NCBI GenBank assembly: GCA_964467985.1
Contig: CAYXTP010000027.1
Span: 1-11,258 of the forward strand
DNA length: 11,258 bases
Source of the DNA: GCA-2720975 sp964467985
GTDB lineage: Bacteria > Planctomycetota > UBA1135 > GCA-002686595
Reading direction: 5' to 3'
The stretch's first letter is position 1, and the number at the start of each line of letters is the position of its first letter. This document shows, piece by piece, positions 1-6,313 of the stretch. Under the pieces are notes generated by a model. That model worked only from the letters and a program-made list of their open reading frames with translations, did no database searches and was not told the DNA's origin. The translations under genes and the position numbers were made by a program.

Positions 1-236
1 ACGGCTCCCCTGCAGAAGTGCCGGAGGTCAAGCTGGCCTTGGTGTGGCTAGATGAACTGATGCGCGTGGCCTGGGCGGACGGGTCCTTGTCGAAGGCGGA
101 GCGGGCGCTGCTTGAAGGGTTGTCCAAGCGGTTGGGGCTGGTGCGCTATGACTTCAAGATGGCGCTGGCTAAGGGGAGGAGGGCGCGGTATCGGGAGTCG
201 CGGGAGGCTTGGAGGGGGAGGAAGGCGGGGGAATAG
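1..236 (+). CDS. TerB-like helical domain protein, C-terminal part (5' end outside window)
   Basis: The reading frame is open from the window edge (codons in phase with base 3) to a TAG at 234-236, so the true start probably lies upstream. A GTG at 18 is an internal possibility. The visible part reads VAWADGSLSKAERALLEGLS and then KRLGL. This matches the 'A-x-ADG-x-(L/I)-S-x-x-E' turn between helices in TerB-like domains, which are named for tellurite-resistance TerB and also found beside DnaJ-type domains. The last 25 or so residues are very rich in Arg, Lys and Gly, giving a basic tail. The role of such domains is poorly defined; several are cytoplasmic and linked to stress or membrane-associated complexes. 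No partner gene is visible downstream. The family call rests on one motif. Confidence 0.6.
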   Translation, partial: GSPAEVPEVKLALVWLDELMRVAWADGSLSKAERALLEGLSKRLGLVRYDFKMALAKGRRARYRESREAWRGRKAGE

Positions 237-389
237 CCCGAGGTGGTTCAGGGACGGGGTCGCGGGCGCTCCCAACGTCACCAACGGGGTTGAGACGATG
301 TTCAGGTGGGGAGGCCAGGAGACCTCCTCCAGCGGCCTAGTTCTGCGGATTTTGAAGAGATGTGAGAGGATGGGGAAGCCAAGACTCCG

Positions 390-413
390 GAATCACACAC
401 TCAATTGTGATTC
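390..413. repeat. Perfect inverted repeat GAATCACA-N8-TGTGATTC
   Basis: The left arm GAATCACA (390-397) and right arm TGTGATTC (406-413) are exact reverse complements separated by 8 bases. No T-run follows, so it is not a good terminator. It lies 65 bases upstream of the ATG at 478 and could be a dimeric regulator site. The half-site order TCACA...TGTGA is the reverse of the classical CRP site. Function is unknown. Confidence 0.5.
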
Positions 414-432
414 GGGATGCTCGTAGTTCCTT

Positions 433-455
433 GCGGGCTTGTGCCCGCTCTTTCC
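433..455 (+). terminator. GC-rich hairpin with a short pyrimidine tail, terminator or leader attenuator
   Basis: GCGGGC (433-438) and GCCCGC (443-448) form a perfect 6-bp stem around a TTGT loop, followed by TCTTTCC. The tail has few Ts, so as an intrinsic terminator it is weak. It ends only 29 bases before the ATG at 478 and nearly 200 bases after the TerB-like stop. A 5' leader hairpin of the next gene is therefore as likely as a terminator of the previous one. It overlaps a TTG at 439 that would extend the next gene by 13 codons, which argues against that extension. Confidence 0.4.
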
Positions 456-477
456 CTGCCAAGTGACGGTTCCCCTC

Positions 478-3018
478 ATGAAGGTATCAGGCTGCCTGCT
501 GTCTCTAGCTTCTTTCGCTCTCGCTGCCACATGCCTGGCCCAGCAGCCAGCTCTCCAGGCCGACTGGATTCAGAGCCCGATCAACGGGAATTGGTATGGG
601 GTGGACTACACCGTCGGGACATGGGTCTCGGGGCAATCTTCAGCGCAGACCCTAGGCGGAAACTTGGCGACGATTCGTGACCAAGCCGAGCAGGACTGGT
701 GTCTTACTCAGTTCCAGCCCTACTTGGCATCCGGTGCAAATTGGATCGGCCTGTTTCAGGATCTCGGCGATCCCAATTACTCTGAACCTTCGGGTGCATG
801 GAAATGGAGTAGTGGAGAACCCCTTGTCTACGGCGATCCGACTCAATCGAACAACGCATGGAACCCTGGTGAGCCGAATAACGCTGGCAGCGAGCATGTT
901 GCCGCCATGACTGTGGTCGGTTGGAACGACGGTGACGGTAACAACGGTATTCACCGCCCCCTAATCGAACTGCCTGCAAAGCCCCGGCTCGGTTGGTCTT
1001 GGCCACGAATGATGAACAGCGTATATGGGTCCCAATGGGGTTGCCTAGCTGACCTGGACGGGGACCAGGACATTGACTATGCGGTCCCGAGCCACGGCGA
1101 TGCGTTTGGTTCGGGCACTACCCTCGGGGTGTTCTTGAACGACGGTACGGGGCAATTTTTCGCTGGGCCAGTCATCCCGTTGGGGGAGTCGGGGCCAACG
1201 GATGTAGAGGCCATTGATCATGACCAAGATGGCGATCTGGACCTCGTAGTTACGCTGGACACTAGTCTCAAACTCCTCTTGGTAGAGAACGAGGGCAATC
1301 TAACCTTCACCACCGATTCGTCTCCCCTTGTAAGTGGAGGCGACTACCACAGTGTCATCGCCATGCACGCAGACAATGATGGGATCCTCGACCTCGTCGT
1401 CAGTGCGCCGAATATGACCGCCATTCAAGTCGGGTTTGGGCGCCTGGGTGGAGGCTTCGCGTTTAGCGGATCCATGGCCACGGGCGACGCGCGGTTTCTA
1501 AACCAAGGCGACTTGAACGGCGACGGTTTCGCTGACTTAATCGTGTCAGGAGCGGTTGACGATGTGGTGAGAATTCTGATCAGCGACGGAACAGGATCGT
1601 TCACGAAGTCCTCCGAACTGGCGGCCGTGGGCCCAAGGGGTGTATCCGTTGGCGACTTGGACGGTGACTTGGATCTAGACTTGTGCGTCCCGGATAACAA
1701 ATCTGTGCAGATATGGACCAACGATGGGATCGGCAATTTCAAGAGACTGGGTCCACCATGGACGTTAGGGGGCTTCGACTACACGAGTGCGACTGGAGAC
1801 TTCGACGGTGATGGAGATCTAGACATCGTCGGTTCAGGCCGAGTTCTGGCCAACGATGGTCTGGGCGGTTTTTCACTGTCAACGACGATCGCTAACAGCG
1901 GCAAGGACGTACTTGTCGCAGATCTTGATGGCGAGGGTTCCCTGGACGTTGTCTGCTCAAGTCCCGGGGGCTTCACGGTTTCACTAAACCAGGTATTCCC
2001 GGACTGCAACGGCACCGGGACTCCTGACAATCAAGACATTGCCAACGGAACCAGCAGCGATTGCAACGGGAACGGGGTGCCCGACGAATGTGACTTGGCT
2101 GATAGTTCATTTGACTGCGACGGCAATGGCTACATCGACTCCTGCGAGATAGCCGGCGATCCTTCCCTGGATTGCGATGGGAATGGAAGCCTCGATATCT
2201 GCGACTTGCTGGGGGACCCCACAATCGACTGCGACGGCAACCTGCTAATCGATTCGTGCGAGATCTTCGCTGACCCAAATCTTGACTGCGACGGAAACGG
2301 GATTCTCGATTACTGTGACATATTCGGTGACCCCGCACTCGATTGCGACTTCGATGGCGCTCTGGATCTCTGTCAGATCAGCTCAGACCCCTCACTTGAT
2401 TGCGATGGGAACGCGATCCTCGATTCCTGCGAGATCGCTTCAGATCCCTCCCTTGACTGCGACCTCGACGGTGTCCTGGACAGCTGTCAGATCTTCTCCG
2501 ACCCCTCGATGGACTGTGACGGCAACAACGTCCTGGACTCCTGCCAGATCGCAGGCGACCCCAGCCTCGACCAGGACGGGGATGGCGTGCTCGACAGTTG
2601 CCAATGCGCCTTCTCGAACTTCTGCATCTCCACCAAGAATTCCACGGGTCTCCCGGCAACGATCGGCTATTCGGGCTCAGCCAGCATCTCTGCCGAGGAT
2701 CTGACCCTCACAGCAATTGATTTACCCACGTTCCAGTTCGGCATCTTCTTCTACGGTGCTGACGAGTGGTTCAAGATCATGGGTGACGGAGTGCTTTGCA
2801 TTGCGCCGCAACTTTATCGCATCAAGACCGTAGTCACGACGGGCACAACGGGGACGGCTTCCCTGACGCTGGACTACAACTCCCAGCCGCTGGCATCCGG
2901 CGCAGGACAGGTGGTTGCCTTCTCCACCTGGCGCTTCCAGTTGTGGTACCGCGACCCGACCGGCGGGCCTGCCGGCTCGAACACGACTAACGGGCTAATG
3001 GTCACATTCTGTCCGTAG
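478..3018 (+). CDS. Large exported protein: C-type-lectin-like domain, FG-GAP/VCBS propeller, Asp/Cys repeats, planctomycete C-terminal domain
   Basis: 846 residues from the ATG at 478, chosen because it begins a clear Sec signal peptide: MK, a hydrophobic core, then cleavage near AQQ at residues 21-23. No Shine-Dalgarno is visible. Residues 30-165 look like a C-type-lectin-like domain, with WIGL at 89-92, EPN at 132-134 and WND at 149-151. The usual late cysteines are missing. Residues 188-500 carry seven FG-GAP/VCBS blades with D-x-D-x-D-G-type Ca loops (near 191, 247, 298, 345, 393, 441 and 481), enough for a closed seven-blade propeller. Residues 509-710 are eleven 18-19-residue DCDGNG-type repeats. 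Residues 711-846 form a domain ending in VTFCP that, from memory, recurs in planctomycete exported proteins; its function (anchoring or sorting) is unknown. A likely cell-surface or secreted Ca-dependent adhesion or glycan-binding protein; the ligand is unknown. Confidence 0.88.
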   Translation: MKVSGCLLSLASFALAATCLAQQPALQADWIQSPINGNWYGVDYTVGTWVSGQSSAQTLGGNLATIRDQAEQDWCLTQFQPYLASGANWIGLFQDLGDPNYSEPSGAWKWSSGEPLVYGDPTQSNNAWNPGEPNNAGSEHVAAMTVVGWNDGDGNNGIHRPLIELPAKPRLGWSWPRMMNSVYGSQWGCLADLDGDQDIDYAVPSHGDAFGSGTTLGVFLNDGTGQFFAGPVIPLGESGPTDVEAIDHDQDGDLDLVVTLDTSLKLLLVENEGNLTFTTDSSPLVSGGDYHSVIAMHADNDGILDLVVSAPNMTAIQVGFGRLGGGFAFSGSMATGDARFLNQGDLNGDGFADLIVSGAVDDVVRILISDGTGSFTKSSELAAVGPRGVSVGDLDGDLDLDLCVPDNKSVQIWTNDGIGNFKRLGPPWTLGGFDYTSATGDFDGDGDLDIVGSGRVLANDGLGGFSLSTTIANSGKDVLVADLDGEGSLDVVCSSPGGFTVSLNQVFPDCNGTGTPDNQDIANGTSSDCNGNGVPDECDLADSSFDCDGNGYIDSCEIAGDPSLDCDGNGSLDICDLLGDPTIDCDGNLLIDSCEIFADPNLDCDGNGILDYCDIFGDPALDCDFDGALDLCQISSDPSLDCDGNAILDSCEIASDPSLDCDLDGVLDSCQIFSDPSMDCDGNNVLDSCQIAGDPSLDQDGDGVLDSCQCAFSNFCISTKNSTGLPATIGYSGSASISAEDLTLTAIDLPTFQFGIFFYGADEWFKIMGDGVLCIAPQLYRIKTVVTTGTTGTASLTLDYNSQPLASGAGQVVAFSTWRFQLWYRDPTGGPAGSNTTNGLMVTFCP
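2002..2607 (+). repeat. Tandem repeat of about 57 bp coding for eleven DCDGNGxLDxCxI units
   Basis: Eleven units of mostly 19 codons run head to tail, beginning near 2002 and ending near 2607. Each unit has an EF-hand-like start (D-C-D/N-x-N/D-G), a hydrophobic-Asp step, a second Cys, and usually DPSL at the end. The first two units are divergent (GTGTPDNQD, NGVPDECD). The last has lost the first Cys (DQDGDG). The regular Cys and Asp spacing suggests a rigid, Ca-binding, disulfide-stabilised stalk between the propeller and the C-terminal domain. The internal similarity at DNA level makes this stretch prone to unit gain and loss. Confidence 0.85.
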
Positions 3019-3211
3019 GCCTCGGCGTACCCCTCCAAGAGACCGGGCGTTTCCGCCTGTCCTAAAACACACCAGGTGGCCGGACTCTGCCTGGGAACCT
3101 GCGTGAACGGGGCATCTTGGCACCCTGCAGGCTCCGGTCATGGAATTCGAATCTGACGTAACCTATTTTCAATCATAGACTTACGCCACTCCGTTTGCGA
3201 TGCGTCCTATA
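3019..3211. other. Intergenic region with no recognised element
   Basis: I see no gene, RNA gene or convincing terminator between the TAG at 3016-3018 and the direct-repeat/promoter region of the MerR-type gene. Small partial dyads (for example CAGGT/ACCTG) are too weak to call. Confidence 0.4.
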
Positions 3212-3249
3212 GGCTGCCTAGAAAAGATATTGACATCGGGGCTGCCTAG
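3212..3249. repeat. 10-bp direct repeat GGCTGCCTAG overlapping the MerR-gene promoter
   Basis: GGCTGCCTAG occurs exactly at 3212-3221 and again at 3240-3249, 28 bases apart from start to start. That is a little under three helical turns. The first copy lies just upstream of the -35 and the second fills most of the -35/-10 spacer. This is the usual place for a MerR-family operator, so autoregulation by the adjacent regulator is the simplest reading. An AAGATA (3224-3229) and TATCTT (3252-3257) inverted pair brackets the -35 box and the second copy. Confidence 0.6.
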
Positions 3250-3257
3250 TTTATCTT
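3230..3257 (+). promoter_or_regulatory. Sigma-70-type promoter of the MerR-type gene, leaderless or nearly so
   Basis: A consensus -35 TTGACA at 3230-3235 is followed after 16 bases by a -10-like TATCTT at 3252-3257 (4 of 6 matches to TATAAT). Transcription would start around 3263-3269, on or just before the ATG at 3269. This decides the start of the downstream gene. The in-frame ATG at 3200 lies upstream of the promoter and would not be in the mRNA. Confidence 0.6.
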
Positions 3258-3268
3258 GTGCCCTGCAC

Positions 3269-3895
3269 ATGGGCATCCCCTCCAACAAATACACCCTGGA
3301 CGACCTCGAAGCCGAGGCCGGTCTGCCTGGTCGCACGATTCGTAGTTGGATCTCGGCTGGGATTCTGCCGCGGCCGCGGGGGAAGGGCAGGGGCGCCCAC
3401 TTTGGTGATGACCACCTGATGCGCATCCGTTTCGTTCAGAAGGTCCGCGAAACCGTGGGGACTCGCATGCCCCTGAGGACCTTGGCCGGCATCGTTGAGC
3501 ACACCCCTGCGGCGACCATTCGCCGCGTGGCAAATGGGGAGGAGGAGGTGCGGGCTGTTCCGACGTTCTCCTTTGACTCAGGCGATGGGGATGCGGTTTA
3601 CCAAGAGGATCTCTCCGAGGCGGCTTCGGTTCAGGCCTCTTGGGAGTCTCAAGAAGTAGAACAGTTGTCGGAGGGAGAGTCCGCACTGGGCGAGACCCCA
3701 GCCAGTACCGCGTTCAAGCCCAAGCCCTCCAAGGCGCCACGCGGCGCATGGGATCGTACACCGGGCGAACGCTCGACAACGATCGACGTGACTGACGAGA
3801 TCTCCCTTCGAATGCGAGGGGACGATCCCGAGAAGATGGTATGGCTCGCGCAGCTTGCTCGCAGGTTGCGCGAGTGGATCGGGGACGAGGGCTAA
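3269..3895 (+). CDS. MerR-family-like DNA-binding regulator with acidic linker
   Basis: 208 residues from the ATG at 3269, preferred because a promoter ends just in front of it. An ATG at 3200 would add 23 residues. Residues 8-30 form a MerR-type winged helix-turn-helix (YTLDDLEAEAGLPGRTIRSW), with a Gly/Arg-rich wing at 31-45 (GILPRPRGKGRG) and helices to about 90. Residues 91-150 are an acidic, low-complexity linker. Residues 175-205 form a second predicted helical module (DEISLRM, then EKMVWLAQLARRLREWIGD), perhaps for contact with a partner or effector. No Cys cluster of a metal-sensing MerR is present. No Shine-Dalgarno is visible, as expected for a leaderless message. It is followed 155 bases later by the VWA gene on the same strand, suggesting a regulator-effector pair. 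What signal it senses is unknown. Confidence 0.8.
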   Translation: MGIPSNKYTLDDLEAEAGLPGRTIRSWISAGILPRPRGKGRGAHFGDDHLMRIRFVQKVRETVGTRMPLRTLAGIVEHTPAATIRRVANGEEEVRAVPTFSFDSGDGDAVYQEDLSEAASVQASWESQEVEQLSEGESALGETPASTAFKPKPSKAPRGAWDRTPGERSTTIDVTDEISLRMRGDDPEKMVWLAQLARRLREWIGDEG

Positions 3896-4050
3896 CACCT
3901 CGTCCCTTACGAGTGGGGCCGGGTGCCCCGTCTAGGTCAGGCGCCGAGTGCGCGCCGGGCCCAATGTTCAAGCCGCTTTCCCTCGCGGTAAGGGGGAGGT
4001 GCGCGTCCAAAAAGAGCCGCAGTCCTCCTTCTTGGAGGCGGAGAATTCCA
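3896..4050 (+). other. Structured 155-nt leader between regulator and VWA gene
   Basis: Five short perfect stems follow one another: CTCGT/ACGAG (3899-3913, 5-nt loop), GGGGC/GCCCC (3915-3929, 5-nt loop), GGCGC/GCGCC (3940-3956, 7-nt loop), CCGC/GCGG (3973-3988, 8-nt loop) and CCTCC/GGAGG (4024-4038, 5-nt loop). None is followed by a T-run, so simple termination is unlikely. The last stem contains the ribosome binding site of the next gene. It could be a structured 5' UTR or a processed inter-cistronic segment. It matches no riboswitch class I recognise. Confidence 0.45.
4024..4043 (+). promoter_or_regulatory. Ribosome binding site of the VWA gene, able to pair with an upstream CCTCC
   Basis: GGAGG at 4034-4038 and GGAG at 4040-4043 precede the ATG at 4051 by 12 and 7 bases, which fixes that start. 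CCTCC at 4024-4028 is the exact complement of GGAGG across a 5-base TTCTT loop. CCG at 4017-4019 can pair with CGG at 4039-4041 beyond a 4-base bulge. If this folds, the site is hidden and translation would need unwinding or a regulator. Confidence 0.5.
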
Positions 4051-5349
4051 ATGAAAGACATTCAACTCAGGTTCGACCAAGACACCTTGCCCGTGGCTCA
4101 ACCTGCTGTGCGGCATCTGATTGCAACGCTCCTGGCCCCAGATCCGGTGGCCAAGACCCAGGCGCCTCTGCCCCTCGATCTGGGTATCGTCCTGGACGTT
4201 TCTTCATCGATGCGGGGTGCACCGCTCGAGGCCGCCAAGCAAGCGGCAATGGGGGTGGTGAACAGTCTCAACCCCGAGGACCGACTAACCCTGGTGGCTT
4301 TCGAGGACGACGTACACGTCATCTGCGAGACCACTGCCATGGACTCCGTGGGCCAAAGCGTAGCGACTGAGATGATTGCCGGCCTGCCCATTGGCGGTTG
4401 CACGAACCTGTCCGGCGGTTGGCTGGCTGCGGGTTCCCTGGTGGCTGCTGAGGCGGCCCTCAATCCTGGCCGTCGCAGTCACCTCGTGGTGTTGTCAGAC
4501 GGCGCGGCCAACCGCGGGATCGTGGATCCCAGCATCCTGAGTGAGGAGGCCGCTGGCCTCTTAAGCCGCGGCGTGCCCACCACCTGTGTGGGGATTGGCG
4601 ACCACTACTGCACGGATCAGCTGGAGGCCATCGCCGACCACGGCGGTGGGCGTCTGCACGATGCGGAGACCCCCGATGAGATCGTGGAGGTGTTGATGGG
4701 GGAGCTGGGCGACCTCTCCGAGTTGACCGCCGAGCGTGTGACCTTGGGCGTCACGCTGCCCGTGGGTGTGACAGCTTTGGATCTGGCGGGCGGGCCCACC
4801 AGCCGGGAGGGCCGGACCCTGATCTGCCAGGTGGGTTCCCTGCGATCCGGCGTAGAGCGCAAGGTCGTGTTGCGTGTCGAGGTGGAGGCGAGTGTCCCGG
4901 ACGATAGCCTTGAGGTCACCGTACAGGTGCGTTGGACGGCTCCGGGAGGTTCAAGTCGCCAACGCGTGAAGCACGCCGTGCGCTTGAAGCGCAGTGAAGC
5001 TTCCGCGGCCTCGGCGCTCGATGCCGATGCGCTCACCGTCGGGGTAGCGTGGCAGGCGGGGATCGTGCGGCAGGTGACGATGCTCAACCGCGGTGCGGCC
5101 TACCACGAGATCGGCGCCCTTCACGAGCGGGAGATGCCCAGGCTCCGAAGTTATGCGGACCAACATCCGGTGATCGCCAAGGTCCTCGAGCGGGTCAACC
5201 GACTCTTCCACCGCGCCATGCGTCCGATCGCTGAGCGCAGCCGTAAGGAGATGAAAATACTCTCCATGAAGGGCGCCCGCGCGGAACGTGACCACCGCCG
5301 GCGAGGCCGCGGTAAGTGGGACGATTATCTGGGCGACTCTCAGGTGTAG
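4051..5349 (+). CDS. Cytoplasmic VWA-domain protein with intact MIDAS
   Basis: 432 residues from the ATG at 4051, chosen for its Shine-Dalgarno. The frame is open back to 3841 but that part reads as low-complexity basic sequence. Residues 42-218 are a von Willebrand factor A domain with all metal-binding elements visible: D49-x-S51-x-S53 in LDVSSSMRG, T118 in GGCTNL and D150 in VLSDGAA. Residues 225-315 look like a beta-rich domain of the kind that follows VWA domains in bacterial 'VWA domain-containing' proteins (VTLPVGV, alternating strands). Residues 325-405 are helical. Residues 410-423 are basic (ERDHRRRGRG). There is no signal peptide or membrane segment, so it should act in the cytoplasm, binding a partner through the metal site. 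No MoxR ATPase is next to it, unlike many VWA systems. Its link to the MerR-type regulator suggests controlled expression. The partner is unknown. Confidence 0.85.
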   Translation: MKDIQLRFDQDTLPVAQPAVRHLIATLLAPDPVAKTQAPLPLDLGIVLDVSSSMRGAPLEAAKQAAMGVVNSLNPEDRLTLVAFEDDVHVICETTAMDSVGQSVATEMIAGLPIGGCTNLSGGWLAAGSLVAAEAALNPGRRSHLVVLSDGAANRGIVDPSILSEEAAGLLSRGVPTTCVGIGDHYCTDQLEAIADHGGGRLHDAETPDEIVEVLMGELGDLSELTAERVTLGVTLPVGVTALDLAGGPTSREGRTLICQVGSLRSGVERKVVLRVEVEASVPDDSLEVTVQVRWTAPGGSSRQRVKHAVRLKRSEASAASALDADALTVGVAWQAGIVRQVTMLNRGAAYHEIGALHEREMPRLRSYADQHPVIAKVLERVNRLFHRAMRPIAERSRKEMKILSMKGARAERDHRRRGRGKWDDYLGDSQV

Positions 5350-5355
5350 TCCCTC

Positions 5356-5404
5356 GGCATGGGTCAAGTCGGGGATGGTCGGACTGTCCTTGGCGGCCCA
5401 TGCC
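5356..5404 (+). repeat. 8-bp inverted repeat GGCATGGG-N33-CCCATGCC downstream of the VWA gene
   Basis: GGCATGGG (5356-5363) and CCCATGCC (5397-5404) are exact reverse complements. The 33-base interior can form further short pairs. The element begins 7 bases after the VWA stop (5347-5349) and ends 44 bases before the GTG at 5449. It could limit read-through or stabilise the upstream mRNA. No T-run follows, so it is not a standard intrinsic terminator. Confidence 0.4.
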
Positions 5405-5448
5405 ACCCCACGTTCATCACACCCAACAACGGAACCAAGAGGATACAA

Positions 5449-5799
5449 GTGACCTGGCTTATCTACCTGACAGCTATCGCGCTGATCGTGACCAAGTGGT
5501 TCGACTGCATCACCACCTTGCGATCTGTGAACGCAAGCACCGAAACCAATGCCTTTGCCGCTCGGATGATGCGTCGCTTCGGTGTCCCTCGCACGGTTTG
5601 GGCCGTCTTTGCACTCGTGCTGGGCATCGTGTTGCTATCGACCTACATCACCCTTCGGACCGACTCACTCTTCCTACAAGTCGGCTACCTGGCCCTTGGT
5701 CTTCCCATCGCCGCGATCCAAGCTGCCGTCGCCCATACGAACGCAACTGGCCGGTGGTCCGTGATCACAAGAGCTGTGCTCAGGATTCATCAACGGTGA
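5449..5799 (+). CDS. Small hypothetical integral membrane protein
   Basis: 116 residues from the GTG at 5449. This start has AAGAGGA at 5437-5443 with 5 bases of spacing, and puts a hydrophobic segment right at the N-terminus. An in-frame ATG at 5359 would add 30 non-hydrophobic residues and sits inside an inverted repeat, so it is less likely. Three membrane segments are expected, near residues 2-17, 48-66 and 73-95. The loop after the first has KWFDCITTLRSV, then TETNAFAARMMRRFG. This D-x-x-TT...E-x-N layout is vaguely like the small DUF5658-type membrane proteins, but I am not sure. The C-terminal tail is short and basic. It sits 99 bases after the VWA gene and may or may not be co-transcribed. 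No function is proposed. Confidence 0.7.
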   Translation: MTWLIYLTAIALIVTKWFDCITTLRSVNASTETNAFAARMMRRFGVPRTVWAVFALVLGIVLLSTYITLRTDSLFLQVGYLALGLPIAAIQAAVAHTNATGRWSVITRAVLRIHQR

Positions 5800-6183
5800 C
5801 TGGCGGAGGCAGTGCATGTGCGCTGGCGTTCCGTACGGCAGCGGCTTCGGCCGCCATCGGTGGCGAGGAGTTCCGGAGATCTGGTGGTGTCTGCATCGCG
5901 TCTCAGGCGTCACTCGATCCTCTTGAGGGTACAGCGCACGAGCTTCGTCGTCCGAGGGGTCGTATTCCCTCCCAAATGCGCTTGGACCAGACCGGAGACT
6001 AGGAATTCCGCGCCCACACAAACTCCTTGTTCACCCGGATCCCCACGTTCGGTGTGAGCATCGTCGCTACGCCACTCCAGAATGAACTTGTTTCCTTCCA
6101 GGTCTTTGCCTTCCGCGCGGTATTTCCAGAACGGGCCGAGCGAGTAGTTGAAGAGCTGCCTGTGTGCTTTTTTCACAAGAACG

Positions 6184-6201
6184 CGCGCTTCAAGAAGCGC
6201 G
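6184..6201. repeat. 18-bp near-continuous palindrome CGCGCTTC-AA-GAAGCGCG
   Basis: CGCGCTTC (6184-6191) and GAAGCGCG (6194-6201) are exact reverse complements around AA. As RNA it gives a 7-bp stem with a CAAG tetraloop; as DNA it is a compact dimer-type site. It lies in the gene-poor stretch. Part of the symmetry could be a by-product of coding (Arg-Phe-Lys-Lys-Arg) if the plus frame is real. Confidence 0.5.
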
Positions 6202-6313
6202 TCGATATCACCGACATGATTAGATCTAGCGGGCATGGGTGGGCTGTAAAGGGAGGAGTGACCTGCATTGCCGAGTCGGGACGTGGCGACATCAAGTTTA
6301 CGCCCACGGGGAG

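Larger units (their letters stand above)
237..477. other. Intergenic region with a dyad and a leader hairpin
   Basis: I see no convincing gene between the TerB-like stop and the ATG at 478. The stretch holds a GGAGG/CCTCC inverted repeat at 310-327 with an 8-base gap, a perfect 8-bp dyad at 390-413 and a GC-rich hairpin at 433-448. No clear -35/-10 pair was found. The promoter of the large exported protein probably lies here but I could not place it. Confidence 0.5.

Noticed and set aside
439..477. TTG start at 439 for the exported protein
   Set aside because: It would put 13 extra residues with two cysteines before a perfect signal peptide and lies inside the loop of the 433-448 hairpin; ATG 478 is better.
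2002..2607. CRISPR-like array
   Set aside because: The period is a coding repeat of 19 codons with no invariant repeat and variable spacer pattern, and it lies inside a clear gene.
1973..2704. Long alternative frames on both strands over the repeat region
   Set aside because: They are Arg/Ser/Thr-rich by-products of the 57-bp repeat, which keeps all three frames open.
3200..3268. ATG at 3200 as start of the MerR-type gene
   Set aside because: The promoter at 3230-3257 lies downstream of it, and the added residues have no family resemblance.
3841..4050. 70-codon N-terminal extension of the VWA gene
   Set aside because: It overlaps the end of the regulator gene, reads as basic low-complexity sequence and ignores the Shine-Dalgarno in front of 4051.
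5316..6002. 228-codon plus frame spanning the small membrane gene and beyond
   Set aside because: Its first two thirds are out-of-frame shadow of the VWA end and the membrane-protein gene, which has a better start and clear hydrophobic segments.
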